A stretch of 64,000 bases of DNA from Spongilla lacustris (lineage: Eukaryota > Porifera > Demospongiae > Spongillida > Spongillidae), in NCBI GenBank assembly GCA_949361645.1, contig OX442428.1, positions 7,290,964 through 7,354,963 on the forward strand, written 5' to 3'. Position numbers and translations under genes: made by a program. The notes under the pieces are model-generated. The model saw only the letters and a list, made by a program, of their open reading frames with translations. It ran no database searches and was not told the DNA's origin. Positions 11,531 to 23,311 of the stretch are shown one piece after another (positions within the stretch are counted from its first letter, which is position 1; every line of letters begins with the position of its first letter).

Positions 11531-12315
11531 CACTCCAATATTGTAATTGGCCGTGCCAGAATGGCCCTAGCCATTCTGGCACTCAATTACGACTATTGCA
11601 ACTGGCCGTTCCAGAATGGCTCCAGCCATTTTGCAACTGGCCGTGCAAGAATGGCTCGAGCCATTCTGCAATTGGCCGTGCCAGAATGGCTCGAGCCATT
11701 CCCTGGCACGCGGCCAGTTGCAATACTTGAATTAAATAGTGCGAGAATGGCTCGAGCCATTCTTGCACGGCCAGTTGCAGAATGACTCGTGCCATTCTGG
11801 AACGGCCAGTTGCAATAGTCTTAATTGAGTGCAGAATGGATATAGAGCCATTCTGGCACGGCCAGTTGCAGAATGACTCGTGCCATTCTGGAACGGCCAG
11901 TTGCAATAGTCTTAATTGAGTGCCAGAATGGCTCGAGCCATTTGGGCACGGCCATGCATGCAGTTGCAATACTTGAGTGCCAGAATGGCTAGAGCCATTC
12001 TGGCACGGCCAGTTGCATTACTTGAGTGCCAGAATGGCTGGAGCCATTAAGGCACGGCCAGTTGCAATACTTGAGTGCCAGAATGGCTCGAGCCATTCTG
12101 CATGGCACGGCCAGTTGCAATACTCGAGTGCCATGCAGAATGGCTCGAGCCATTCTGGCACGGCCAATTGCAGAATGGCTCCAGCCATTCTGGCACTCAA
12201 GTAATGCAACTGGCCGTGCCAGAATGGCTCTAGCCATTCTGGCACTAATTTATTATAGCATTGCAATACCGTGCCAGGATGACTCGAGAGTCGAGACATT
12301 CTGGCCCTCAAGTAA
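11531..12315. repeat. right array of CCAGAATGGCTCGAGCCATTCTGG palindromes
   Basis: About fifteen palindrome variants separated by GGCACGGCCAGTTGCAATAC linkers. Copy number is about twice that of the left array. Open frames here are artefacts of a repeat without stops. Confidence 0.92.
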
Positions 12316-12390
12316 GAGACTACATTCTATGCACATTATACATGTATCATATGCATTGATATCTCAATTGCTGTCAGGCTAAGGAATCGT

Positions 12391-12422
<32 letters not shown>
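12391..12422. repeat. poly-G(32)
   Basis: Pure G tract inside the right end of the 6.07-kb transposon. Confidence 0.95.
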
Positions 12423-12423
<1 letters not shown>

Positions 12424-12646
12424 GGAGTATGTATATAATGTATGCTGAATGTATATTGGACTCACGTTCTGGCCCCGACGCTTCTGCGGGGGTTAATTAA
12501 CACATAAATGTTAAAAAAAACAAAAGGAAACAAAACATAATTGCCTACTGTCCAAGTAGCTAGAAGGGCTTACTAGTACTACTATACGTTAATACAATTC
12601 ATATTAATGAGTGAATACAATCAATAACCGCGCGCTATAATAACTT

Positions 12647-12693
12647 CGCCTTATTAAGCCATTCCTGCACGCGAGCCATTCTGGCACGCTACA
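12647..12693. repeat. right 47-bp terminal inverted repeat
   Basis: Reverse complement of 6625-6671 at 45 of 47 positions, ending in CGCTACA, followed by the CTAG duplicate. Confidence 0.85.
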
Positions 12694-12905
12694 CTAGGCA
12701 CCACTGAAAGTCAAGAGGATGCGTGTGGGGCTGATGCCGAGAGGAGCTAAGAGAGCTCTAAACTGCTGTGTGTCAATTGTGAAAGACAGTACCTTTTGAG
12801 ATATGGGCGAGTCCACAGCAGAGCCAATAAGAATAGTGGCCTGGGTAGACACCAGGCCTTTGAAGGTGCTCACAGCATGCAATAGATGCTGGTTACCTAC
12901 GTAAC
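12694..12905 (-). pseudogene. LINE-like retrotransposon, upstream part of the interrupted copy
   Basis: The - strand contains LLSASAPHASS then a stop and LSVVP, the block that in the copy at 24.1 kb reads LLSVSSPHAAAWLS. It ends exactly at the transposon border and continues at 6619. An alternative 71-codon open frame on the same strand crosses the same bases and is considered a shadow. In-frame stops show the element is dead. Confidence 0.6.
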
Positions 12906-12909
12906 ACAT

Positions 12910-14005
12910 GTATTATTATAATAAATAGTTTGTAATAGTCTAAACTATACTTGTATGCCTACTAAAAACGACTGCTGCATTACAGACTAGATTAAACTAC
13001 TCTTAATTGCCTTTTTCTGAACAGTCGATACAAATTGATGTTCAAACGTGCAGAAGCATACATGTAATTTATGAACAATTTATTCATACTTTGAGTTTAT
13101 TGATTTCCAAATCATTTTGGCCCACAATTGGCTATCATGGTGTACTGTCGGTATTAAAAAAAAAATTGGCAATACGTCGTAATTATAATGACGAAACTGA
13201 CGCGGGGACAAAAAATTGGTGCGGGCGGGGGAGCAGAAACACGAAAACGGACCTATAAACCGAAGTATGCGATAATAGGCGGAGGGTTAAAAATAAGAAT
13301 ATAACGAACGCAAGATACTTGATCTACAAGCTTGGAGTTCTGATGATTGCGCCCACTCTGTATAAATCAGTTCCACCTTTTCTTTTGTATTATTTGGCCA
13401 GCTTTGCCGCCACAGGTGGATAATAGGTGCATGGCTTGCGTCATGCAGGTGGATCAAGTTTGCATGTCGATTGGTAAAACATTTGATCCACAGTATGACG
13501 TTTGTTCCAAATGGTTTTAGCATGTGCGTATAACTTGAAAAAAAGCACAAGGCATTCAAAGATGGCAATCATGCAGGAAATGATTAAATTTCAGGCTGCC
13601 GGAGAGCTTTATTCCCATAGGTGTGGTACATTGATGTCATGCGTTCACCTACCAATACATGTTTCGCGGTTTTTTCAACCCAATTACTGGGTGGCAAACA
13701 CGCATATTTCCATTATGATTCCGTTATGATACATTACTGTACAGCTTGGCCACGCCTTATGGAAAGATCTGTATAGCTCAGTGAGAACTGAGGTTGATAT
13801 GTGCACTTATATATAAGCGTATATTATTCTTTACCCATGCATGCAGAAGAGTAATGCAATGAACAACTAAACTTTGTATGCCAAAACAGGGCTGCCGCAG
13901 GTCGGCTAGGGGTCCGGCTTGAGGCCGGCCGGACTGCCAGTCCGCGGCCTGCATACTGGCAGGCCAAATTATAATTTTTAAATATTGCGTTACGTTATAC
14001 GATGT
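12910..14005. other. no recognisable gene
   Basis: AT-rich. Near 13887-13960 a GC-rich stretch starting CAGGGCTGCCGCAGG contains GGCCGGCCGG and GCCTGCATACTGGCAGGC inverted repeats; it lies just upstream of the hAT-like pseudogene and could be its terminus (hAT ends often start CAGGG), but no matching right end was found. Confidence 0.4.
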
Positions 14006-14008
14006 CAT

Positions 14009-15294
14009 TAAGCGTGTCCGTCGGATTCCTATACCTTCTACTCAGCGGCTCAAACCTGTTTCAAACCCGGATCTGTGGGAATACAATCCAGAGGAACTCG
14101 TGAGATTCACACCATTGCGAAGGTTTAGTAGTAGTGCAAACACATCCGCTGTCTGGTCTCATTTCAAGGTCCATACATCGAAGGAGTACCGTAGATAAAG
14201 CTTGGTGTGATTACTGCTACAGGTCGTTCTCCAGGTAGAGCAAGACGAAGCCATGAAATTATTAGCACATGCATGGTGTGAAAATTTGCTCCCCCCAGTT
14301 CTTGCTGACAGTCTAACCTTGATTTATTGCATGAATCTCAAGAGGTTCCTTCAAGATGCCTGGAAGGACGTAGATTACCAAAATGATAGATGAGTTGTAT
14401 GAAGACATAATGATGAAACTGAAGGACATGTTGAAGCAATCCAACTCTGTTTCTCTTCAGTATACAACTGATGCAGCAAAGATGCCTACAGGTGATTCAT
14501 ATGTAGCCATCACAGGCCACTGGATTAATTCAGATTGCACCCTTAAGCTCATTAACGATGTAGTAACAAGGTGGGATTCGACATATTACATGCTAGCACG
14601 CTGTGTACTTCTTGCAGTCCCCCTTCGCAAATTGATTGAAGAACTTGGTCTGAAGGGCCTACCGACAATGACTGGTCAGCTGCTCAGTTGCTGTGCCACT
14701 CCATGAAGCCATGTTTCAAGCCATCACTGATTACCTTCAAGTTGAAAAATATCCCGTTTGTCCAGAAAGTTATCACAGCGTATCTTGTATTTGAGCAGGC
14801 CAAAACCACCACAATCATGGGGCTTAGGCAAGACCTGGGCTCAGCTTCCCAAGGCAGTGTCATGTATGCGAGACTTTGTCCTGGCTGACTTGAACAGGCG
14901 TTGGGATACATGTACAGGCAGTCTTCTTCTTGGGATGGCTGCAGTTGTGGATCCACATCACAGAAGTTTAGAGTGGCTGACATCTCCACAACAGTGCATC
15001 ATCAGACAACAACTGTTGGTGGAGATGTTTGCTGTAGCAGGGGTTCCTTCTGATGATGATGATAGATTATATAATGAATTCAATATGCCAAAGCCCATCA
15101 AACGCAGACAATCTGAGGACTGGGATTTTCTAGACAATTATGATGATAAATCTACTAAATCTGCTGTTAGCGATGAACAACAATGTGTGGATAGTATAAT
15201 TTTTAGCCTGGTGATGAACAAAGCAGGATATATGTGCTTGACTGGTCTTTCGATAGCTCATGATATTATAAGGATTGAGATGCTTTTCAGCTAG
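14009..15294 (+). pseudogene. BED-finger hAT (ZBED-like) transposase pseudogene
   Basis: The + strand holds scattered blocks of a hAT transposase. First comes a BED zinc finger, SAVWSHFKV then KAWCDYC (aromatic, H and C-x2-C), in two frames. Next is the start of the catalytic domain, TTDAAKMPTGDSYVAITGHW, followed directly by NDVVTRWDSTYYMLARC, blocks that are normally far apart, so an internal segment is deleted. Then FVLADLNRRWDTCTGSLLLG and MAAVVDPHHRSLEWLTS in another frame. The C-terminal dimerisation motif is not seen. Frameshifts near 14200 and 14700 and stops make it non-functional. hAT enzymes cut and paste DNA with 8-bp duplications; these were not identified here. Confidence 0.75.
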
Positions 15295-15299
15295 GGTAT

Positions 15300-17215
15300 T
15301 CCTTCGATGCAATATTTGGATCCCTCCACACTTATGAAATTTTAACACTTACAAAGTTACCAACGGTTTTCTTTCTTTTTGCCTTGGAGTATTTTAACTG
15401 CTTTCGCCCTTCATTTTGCTTTGTCTGCTTGCAATTGAGTTGTTTGTGCTTTATTCACAATTCGCTGCGAAAGATATCTCAAAAGGCTGCCTTTGATCGT
15501 ACTACTCGTCGAGGGACTTGCACGTGCATAGTTTTGAAAACGCGCATGTGGGAAGTTACGCGATCGCCGAAATAGGGTCGCAATTTCAAAATTGGAGGGC
15601 AATTTTGAAATCGGTACGCAATATTTACAAATCCGCGCGGAACACATGCATGTACATTGATTTCTCACGCTTAAGACGCTAGCCTTTTATAGGTGCTACA
15701 ATAACTATATACACAACACGTTGGACATTACCAGTGCTGTCGATGCGGACATTGGAATATAAACTGTAATTAAGGCGCAGATAAGGCCAAAAATATCTAG
15801 CTATTTTATTTAATTAAGCATCGTAAACTATACCAGTTTAATTGATAAAATCCATGCTGCGGTGTTACAGCAGTGGGCCTAGCTATAGTGGCTAATGCCC
15901 TGATAGTTAAAAATTCGCATACGTTACTGTAGCTGCAAATTTGATACGTAATTCCAATATAAGTGAATCACTACTGTAGTATTAAAATTCTTAGCAAACA
16001 AACAAGAGAAAAGCTTCAAAAGTAACCTATATTTCTGCATAATGCGGGGAGTGAATATCGAGTCAGTATTTGTGACTAAAACTGATAGCCTCCATTTACC
16101 GGTTATTTCGACTAAAGTAAATTCTGAAATAGGTTATTCCAAATATTATTAAATGCATGGTTGACCGAATAGTAATGCGACACGGCTGTTTCGAGATGGA
16201 CATTAGGTTGTTAATTAGAAAACGTATGTATATTACGGTACAATTCTTATCCGGGTCCCATAGGAGCTCATTAAAATGTGGTCAATGTTCTAATCCCTAT
16301 TTTGTGAAGATGCCTTTACCATAAAATACCAATATATTTTTTAACTGTTCTATATTCAGTTCGGCACTACAAAACGTCAATGCGCACTATTGAGGGATGT
16401 TTTTCTACGCCCACTAAAGTCGCGCATCTCACGGTTTCTTTGTTTTTGTTTTGGCATTCCTGAAGCACTCGAACGGCAAGCCGTTTTTCTCGAGAAAATG
16501 CCTGAGAAAAGGGTGTGAAACGCACCTTGTTGTAAAGATAGATCATTGCCCGTTTTAAACATGCTTAGCTTATGTGCAGACTTATTTTCTGAAGCGAGAA
16601 CAAAACCCTTTACCCTGGACTAGCTAATCATGAATAAAGCGGTATCACGTGCGCTCATGCTGCAATAGAAGCGGATGGAAATTTCTTCATGTAAGTGCAG
16701 TACAGTGAGTAGGGTATACCGGGCCTTTTATGCGGACAATATTAGTTGAAAAAAATGTCTCGAGGCAATCTAGAGACAATCTACAGCTGTGCTAGCCTAC
16801 TTTCTCTGTGGAACTACTGCTTCCCGCTAATTTCTACAAAACGAAGGCTTGAAAAGGAGGTTGGGAGGATAGAAAGTGTTAATGGGAGGAGGAAGGTGCT
16901 AATCCTTTCATCCCCCAGGGCACTATAATATACAGTTCAGCATAGTAAGCTCCGCCCCTCTGGCGATAACGTGTTCCCCTGCTGCCACGCCCACCTCAGT
17001 TTTCACCCTCTACATGTTGGGGAGTCAGGCATACCTGCTAATTCAAGATGTGTTTGGCAAGCTCTACAGGTTTATTTTGACCTTTTCCTGCAATGAGACA
17101 CAGCTATAGCCTATCTACACAATACAAGTGAGTGGAGCAAGTCATGTGACTAGAGCTTGTGATGATGTATTGTTGAATGTGTATATCCCACAAGCCACAT
17201 GTCCTTGTGTTTTGG
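15300..17215. other. no recognisable gene
   Basis: AT-rich intergenic sequence; only frames of about 60-85 codons without motifs. Confidence 0.5.
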
Positions 17216-17219
17216 CCTA

Positions 17220-17846
17220 CATTCACACCCTCTTGCTCCCTCTCCCTCCGCCTTCCTCGCTCTCCCTCCACCTTCCCTTCCTCACTCTCCCTTCCCTTCT
17301 TTCCTCCCTCCCTTCCTCCCTATCCCTTCCCTTCTTTCCTCCCTCCCTCCCCCCCTCTCCTTCCCTTCTTTCCTTCCTCCCTCTCCCTCCCTCTCCTCCT
17401 CCCTTCCTCTCTCCTCCTCCCTTCCTCTCTCCTCCTCCCTTCCTCTCTCCGCCTTTCTCCCTCCTCCCTCCCCCTCCCTCCCTTCCTCCCTCCCCCTCCC
17501 TCCCTTCCTCCCTCCCCCTCCCTCCCTTCCTCCCTCCCCCTCCCTTCTTTCCTCCCCTCCCTCCCCCTCCCTCCCTCCCTCCCCTCCCTCCCTTCCTCCC
17601 TCCCCCTCCCTCCCTTCCTCCCTCCCTCTCTTACTCCCTCCCCTCCCTTCCTCACCCTCCCTTCCTTCCTCCCTCCCCCTCCCTCCCCCTCCCTCCCTCC
17701 CTCCCCCTCCAACCCTTCCTCCTCTCCCTCCCTTCCTCTCTCCCCCCTCCCTCCTCCTCCCTCCCCCCTCCTCCTCCCTCCCTCCCTCCTTCTCCTCCCT
17801 CCCTCCCCCCTCCCTCCCTCCCCTCCCTCCATCCCTTGTTCACTTA
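17220..17846. repeat. polypyrimidine (TCCC/TTCC)n tract, about 625 bp
   Basis: Almost pure pyrimidine on the + strand made of TCCC, CTCC and TTCC blocks with internal higher-order repeats (CTCTCTCCTCCTCCCTTC three times near 17400). Frames of 180-260 codons through it on both strands are simple-sequence artefacts. Such mirror-rich tracts can form triplex DNA. Confidence 0.95.
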
Positions 17847-17849
17847 TTT

Positions 17850-20122
17850 TCTTGCTCAATTTGATTATTTTATTTGCGTAAGTCTAACTATTGTGTTTAT
17901 TTTACTTGTACATGGTCTTTAAGCTGTAGAGGTTTCTACTGTATTCTGTATGCCTCATGGGGACTCCGTGTTACATGTGTGGGGCGTGTAGAGGCATGAT
18001 TGTACATGTGTTGTTTTCATGGTTATGATGCTGTCATCTAATATAATGTAGTGGTCTCAAAGGTCAAACTATGCAGCCACACTCCATGCAGCACACCGCT
18101 GACACAACTCAGCACACGGCCTCATCACATTTTCCATCCAGCCAGGTGGCGAACCAACCTAGCTATATGAACATGGTCCCCTCTAGATACTAACAGCCAG
18201 ACTATCATGTGAGCAGCTTCATTGTCATGGCTACAACTTGTAATGACTCTTCTCTTGTACAGATTGGCTCCACCCACTTGCACATCTACCCCTGTCACTA
18301 AGCTACCATTTGTTCTTTGCCTCAGGAACAATTCATCCCATGCAGGCACTGTCTCTTGACCTCCTCTCTTCCACCGCTAATTAGAATGTTGAACCACACA
18401 CAGCATGCAAAAAAAAAAAAAATCAAGGCTAAAGTTGTATTTATGCATGCTACGTCAGATCTGGCTACGTACTTCAGTTTACTGCCACAGGGATACAATT
18501 AAAGCTCCAATGTTGTTGTCCAAGCTGTTTAATTGAGAGATCACAGTAATCCATCACCCTTTTTTTTAAGTGTGCATGATCGACCATCTACATACAACGA
18601 TACATGTATTGCAATCGGACCGCCGCCATGCTTGTAGTATACATAAATTGGTCGTATTCAGCGCCTTGGTACGACTCACAGAAAATAAGTCTGCTAACAA
18701 AAACAACCAAATCGCATACAAACAGCACTTCTGTATACGTTTATACACGTTTTTGTAACTCATGTCAGGCAAATTAACGAAAAAAAGCTTTTTGAAACCA
18801 ACCACTCTAAATGGAGCGCTATTAGTCACGGGCCCGTATCATGGCGTATGTTAGCATTAAGAAGACAAAATTTATATCATTGTAGTCCTTGAAGGGTGTA
18901 TAACACAGATATTCACCTGTACTGCGCTTACTTTGAACGGATTACAAAAGATAAGCCGAATTCCAATGCAATGCGATAATGAGGGTCTAGATACTTGTTA
19001 CGTACGAAATTATGGGGACGAGACCTAATGTCCATTTTTTCAATGCAATGAACACCCGTGGCGAATAGTCGAATAACATTAATAACATGAAAATCTGTTA
19101 CGCATGCACCCTATAGCTCACTTAATCATTGCAAATCAGGGCTCAAATGTACCGCTGTAATTTCACCACCATCACGTGCTTGTGTACCTATTTTGAAAGA
19201 TAGGTGATTCTCCAAAGATTTAGATTTATTATATGCTTTCTCGGGTTCAAAAGGTCATTTTTTTATATTAAGGAGGGATTTTGTTTTATCTTCATTGGAT
19301 CGTGTGTAACACCGTCGTGTTGTAAAAGAGGGCATAACTAACTAGGTATATATAGTACTTCGTGCATGTTTACGAGACATCCTAAGTGTTGTTATAATGC
19401 TATGTAGAAATCCCGGCTGGATGTTCAGTTATAATGCTCCAAGAGGGTTACTTCTGATTCCGTGGCAGTGGTTTTCTAAAATCACTATACCGCAAACACC
19501 ACTGATTGACATGCGCCCCACATATCATACAGTGCATAGCTCTGCGCCTTCGTTGTAACATATAGTGACTATAGGCCGCGTTCCCTTAATACTTTATTTC
19601 TTATAGGTGGATCAAAGCAACATTAGATACCTGAAAGATCTCTCCTTACTATTAGGCCATGAAAACCAATATTAATAACAGTCTGAGCAGTCTCAACTAT
19701 AAGTATAATGATATCCACATAAGCCTTAATTACAAAGGAGGAAAATGGAGCCTCAGTGGTGTCCATTGGCAAGGTCTTAGACTTAGCGCGCATGCGCTAG
19801 CCATTACCGTGGAACTCGTATACTTTTTTTGTAAACCTTTCCGCCGGCATGTTAGTCTGACTTTGCGATGGAGTATGAGTTGTACTGACAATTGTGTTGA
19901 GTTCCGAGAAGCGGCGGCTTATCAAAATGTTACCTTCAAAGCTTGACACTCAAGGTCAAACAGGAGGAAGCACGTTTCCATCTGTACAGTGGTCGGGGTG
20001 TGTTCGCCTAGTTTCCAAATGGGTATGGGAAGTCAATTTGCTACCAACTCCTATACCGTTCATGTTTGGAGCGCTATGAAAATCTACGGGCGACGTAAAT
20101 ACGACGCGGCCTGATACCTGAG
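17850..20122. other. no recognisable gene
   Basis: Non-coding AT-rich sequence. A - strand frame of about 84 codons at 18125-18376 has fairly protein-like composition but no recognised domain or splice partners. Confidence 0.45.
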
Positions 20123-20859
20123 CCGGTGTCACGTAGAATTTGGGACCCATAGAATTAGGGACCCCCGTCGATCCCTAAATCTACGGAGATTTGGGGACCC
20201 CTCTGTAGAATTAGGGGCCCCATCTAATATAACGGTATCGATTATGATATTCATCAGAGTTTGTACATGTATTATAAACATACAGCAGAAACTAAAATAA
20301 CAACAACAGAAGCACAACCGTATAGGCGTTATTCTGCTGACTGAGAGGGAACCTTGGCTCCGGGCGCAGCAGCAGCATCTAGGTCGATCGGATGGCATCG
20401 TACGTGTACACGCGTATAATTATTATACGGAAGAGCGTATATCCGGACAAGTGGGGTGAAGGAAGCATGCTCTATTTCGTTGGTCGTCATACGCGAGAGC
20501 CTGTTTCGATTGTTTTTGATGAAATATTATATATTTATTCAATGCTTAAAAAAACATTAGCGTGCAACACAGAAAACTCTTTGAGGGTGGCATTGCATGG
20601 GGAGAACTCATGATGGATGGTATAGCGTTTGATCTATGTAGTATTTAGCAGCGACATCATAAGCAATCCCATAGTGTGGTGATCATTGCATATGCTTGTG
20701 TATAAAACAACATATTTACCTCAGAGCAAAAGAAACCCAAATTTGATGTAACCAATTTCTGCATATTCATCATCTGCTAGCTGAACAATTAACATAGTGA
20801 CAGATCTCCCTATTTATAAACAAAATGTTAGACCAAACATACATAGTGAAATATCTTAC

Positions 20860-20946
20860 CAGAGGTTCAAATGCCTTTACTGGCCATGTATCAGCCAGCT
20901 GTACTATTTCAGTTCTACTTGGTATTTTGCCCTTTAATTTCAAAGT
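20860..20946 (-). CDS. possible exon inside the 2.4-kb element, product unrecognised
   Basis: The - strand reads KGKIPSRTEIVQLADTWPVK then AFEPL and a consensus donor GTAAGA at 20859. The open frame extends upstream to about 20946. Composition looks coding. The same strand and spacing as pieces at 21155, 21800 and 21877 suggest one broken or intron-rich gene, possibly the element's transposase. No family recognised. Confidence 0.35.
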
Positions 20947-21154
20947 CATTAATGTTTATTTGTTTTGCCAGCTAGCTAGCATAACAACCGCAATTCTTTC
21001 TTTAAAAAAACATAAAACATTCAGTTTATATGTGTGCATGCCTACATATTAAAAATATACCTCAATACTTTTAATAATCCTACTAACATGGTAACAGGTA
21101 TAGAAAGTTCCCTTTGATGGATAATGTATGTGCACTTTAGAAAAGCAACATTGC

Positions 21155-21305
21155 TCACTGTGTGTCAAACGTTGAGGCTGCATATTCCTGCTGAATAAAT
21201 TTGGTTATGGTACCCTGGCTGACTTGCTGTAGCACTTGACTACTGCACACAACGTCCAAATCATCAACACCTCTGGCATTATACGTTGGGATTTTGTCCT
21301 TGAAA
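21155..21305 (-). CDS. possible exon inside the 2.4-kb element, product unrecognised
   Basis: On the - strand a frame reads KDKIPTYNARGVDDLDVVCS and SQVLQQVSQGTITKFIQQEY, ending at a TGA at 21155-21157. A preceding exon-like piece (SDMLKAEDVQKFKVSG, ending at donor GTAAGC near 21374) lies upstream but does not join in phase through the obvious acceptors, so the model is incomplete or the gene is broken. Confidence 0.35.
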
Positions 21306-21414
21306 TTTTCGACTTAAAATGGAATAAATTGGGATATACATGCAATGATTAACAAATGAATGAAACTTGCTTACCGTTCAACTTTTTCAAATGAAGTTCC
21401 AGACACCTTGAACT

Positions 21415-21722
21415 TCTGTACATCTTCAGCTTTTAGCATGTCTGATACGATGTGATATCAGTGTGTTTTCTGTATATTTTGACTCAGGAATTGCTACATT
21501 CAGCATTATTGTGTGCCGGGGTACCTCAAAAACAGAAATAAACATTCTGTACATCTTCAGCTTTTAGCATGTCTAAATTCTGTAAATCTTCAGCTTTTAG
21601 CATGTCTGATATGATGTGATATCAGTGTGTTTTCTGTATATTTTGACTCAGGAATTGCTATAATATTTATACATTCAGCATTATTGTGTGCCGGGGTACC
21701 TCAAAAACAGAAATAAACATTT
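21415..21722. repeat. tandem duplication of about 150 bp
   Basis: The block starting CTGTACATCTTCAGCTTTTA and ending AGAAATAAACATT occurs twice with a short third partial copy between. It duplicates the exon-like piece SDMLKAEDVQ, which argues against a simple functional gene here. Confidence 0.85.
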
Positions 21723-21799
21723 TCGTAAGCATTTTGACTCTGATACAGTCTACAGTGAAATAATATGTGTATTTGAACAAAAAGTACAGCATCACTTAC

Positions 21800-21943
21800 A
21801 AACTTTTGAATTTCACAGGTTTTGGAAGTAAAACCTTTTCAGCTACCTTTCAGTTTGTAAATTTATATTTATTTACCTTGCAAACAAACAATCGTCTCTG
21901 CTAAGTAAGCAGCACCTTGACATCCATCGTCTACGCGTTGCAT
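21800..21943 (-). CDS. possible first two exons of a small gene in the 2.4-kb element
   Basis: Exon A (21943-21877) starts MQRVDDGCQGAAYLAETIVC and ends at donor GTAAAT in phase 1. Exon B (21842-21800) reads AEKVLLPKPVKFKS and ends at a strong donor GTAAGTG. The phases agree across the 34-base gap, but 34 bases is very short for an intron, so this may be a chance alignment. No domain recognised. Confidence 0.3.
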
Positions 21944-23311
21944 GGAGGGAAAGAGAAACTATGTGATGTGGCACACTTGCAATTGCAAACCATGCATGTT
22001 TTAGATTCTCACGTCGACCTGTGTAGAATAAGCCCGCGCCTTTTACAGCCAAACATCTTTAAAGAAAACCGCCTGTCTTTGATCCTATATCGTCACTCAC
22101 CATATAGCCTAGGTGTACTGCCAGTCTGCCACTAGCTTTTCTGCAGGATACGCATGGCCACAGGCTCAGGGCAGTAGCAACGTTCAACTGATAGATACAC
22201 ACACGTGCATAACAGCATAAGCCACACACAAAAAAACGTGTCCTTGCTTATATACACACAAAGTCAGTATGCACGGCCCAGCGGCCAGTTACAAAAGAAA
22301 GTATCTTCGACGGTGTTGGGCCTCCAACGAATGGAATTAACTAACACCTCGACTCAGTCAGGCTGTTGATCTAGCATTAGTTGTGTATACAAGAAGGACT
22401 TCTTCCCATGCATGCAGTCCTTCACAAGTATATAATTTATAAGGGTCCCCATTTCTACGCAAGGGTCCCAAATTCTACGTAGAATTGGGGACGGGGGGGG
22501 GGGGGGGGGGGGGGGGTCCCAATTCTATGGGGTCCCCAATTCTACCCGACACCGGAACGAGTTAGTATACGGAAAGGATTACAAAATAAGTATATGCAAT
22601 TACCAAGCTCCTTGGCGCATGCCTTGCCAATGGACACCAGGCCCTATTTTATCCCTTCGTAATTTTAACATAAAGTAGCGCCTGGGACAAGACTAGAGCC
22701 TCATCTGTGTAATTTGCTTGTCCATGCAGCGTTTCGAGAACGCGTCATATGCGCGTAATACTGAGGCATGAATTTATTATCAGTTTAGTAGTGGGATATT
22801 TACTATGCCTTGTATTTAAATCGCATGCACCATATATATTTACTTACACATTAGTTCTGCACTGTATTTGCTTGAAAGTAAATTCACTTTTCGGGTATGC
22901 GCTGTCAACGAAATGCACGTGATTGACGCCATGCAAGCTTTTCAAATTTAATTTATGTACCCAATCGCAAAAAATCATTATCATATCGAGCGGTGCGTTT
23001 TGGCTATACATGTAATACCTTTTCAATTAATTAAGAAGGCAGTTACCTCTAATGCTTCAATGGCAGCTATACGCCACTGGCCGTTGTATTGTTATTTATT
23101 TAAGGGATCTTTCATTGAATCAGTTAGACAGTCTAAATAAGCTTTCATTGAACCAGAAGAGCAGCGTAACAACAACACGAGTTGATGCCTTTAATTATAT
23201 AGCGCCAATATACATATATATAATAATATAATTATATATATTATATATAATACAATACAGATAAACAAGCACATAACGTTACATAACCTACCACCTAGAC
23301 TAAATAATATA

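Larger units (their letters stand above)
6624..12693. mobile_element. 6.07-kb terminal-inverted-repeat DNA transposon, TGT...ACA ends
   Basis: The ends are 47-bp inverted repeats (6625-6671 and 12647-12693) matching at 45 of 47 positions and beginning TGTAGCGTGCCAGA. A 4-bp CTAG target duplication flanks it and the host sequence, a LINE remnant, can be rejoined. Inside each terminal repeat lies an array of palindromes based on CCAGAATGGCTCGAGCCATT, then a second pair of perfect 106-bp inverted repeats starting CCGGTGTCATAGGG (7116-7221 and 11425-11530) that may be a nested element. TGT...ACA ends with 4-5 bp duplications are known from Ginger-type elements and from LTR integrases, but no integrase or transposase domain was recognised in the interior, so the class is open. 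It is likely non-autonomous, or its coding exons are decayed. Confidence 0.75.
20123..22555. mobile_element. 2.4-kb inverted-repeat element with CCGGTGTC/GACACCGG ends
   Basis: The left end (20123) reads CCGGTGTCACGTAGAATTTG followed by GGGACCC modules; the right end (to 22555), reverse complemented, reads CCGGTGTCGGGTAGAATTGG with the same modules. The arms align for about 60 bases with small differences and a 24-base G run interrupts the right arm. The first eight bases equal the ends of the 106-bp repeats at 7116/11530, although the inner modules differ. CCGG is either part of the terminus or a 4-bp target duplication around TGTC...GACA. The interior carries small - strand exon-like pieces and a tandem duplication. 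Confidence 0.65.

Noticed and set aside
12694..12909. 71-codon - strand frame beside the transposon
   Set aside because: The same bases in another frame match the LINE protein (LLSASAPHASS), so this frame is a shadow.
17128..17922. Open frames of 180-264 codons on both strands
   Set aside because: They are translations of the polypyrimidine tract (runs of P, S, L or G, R, E) and exist only because the repeat lacks stops.
18125..18376. 84-codon frame on the - strand with protein-like composition
   Set aside because: No recognised domain, no splice partners and no similarity to other features; left unannotated.
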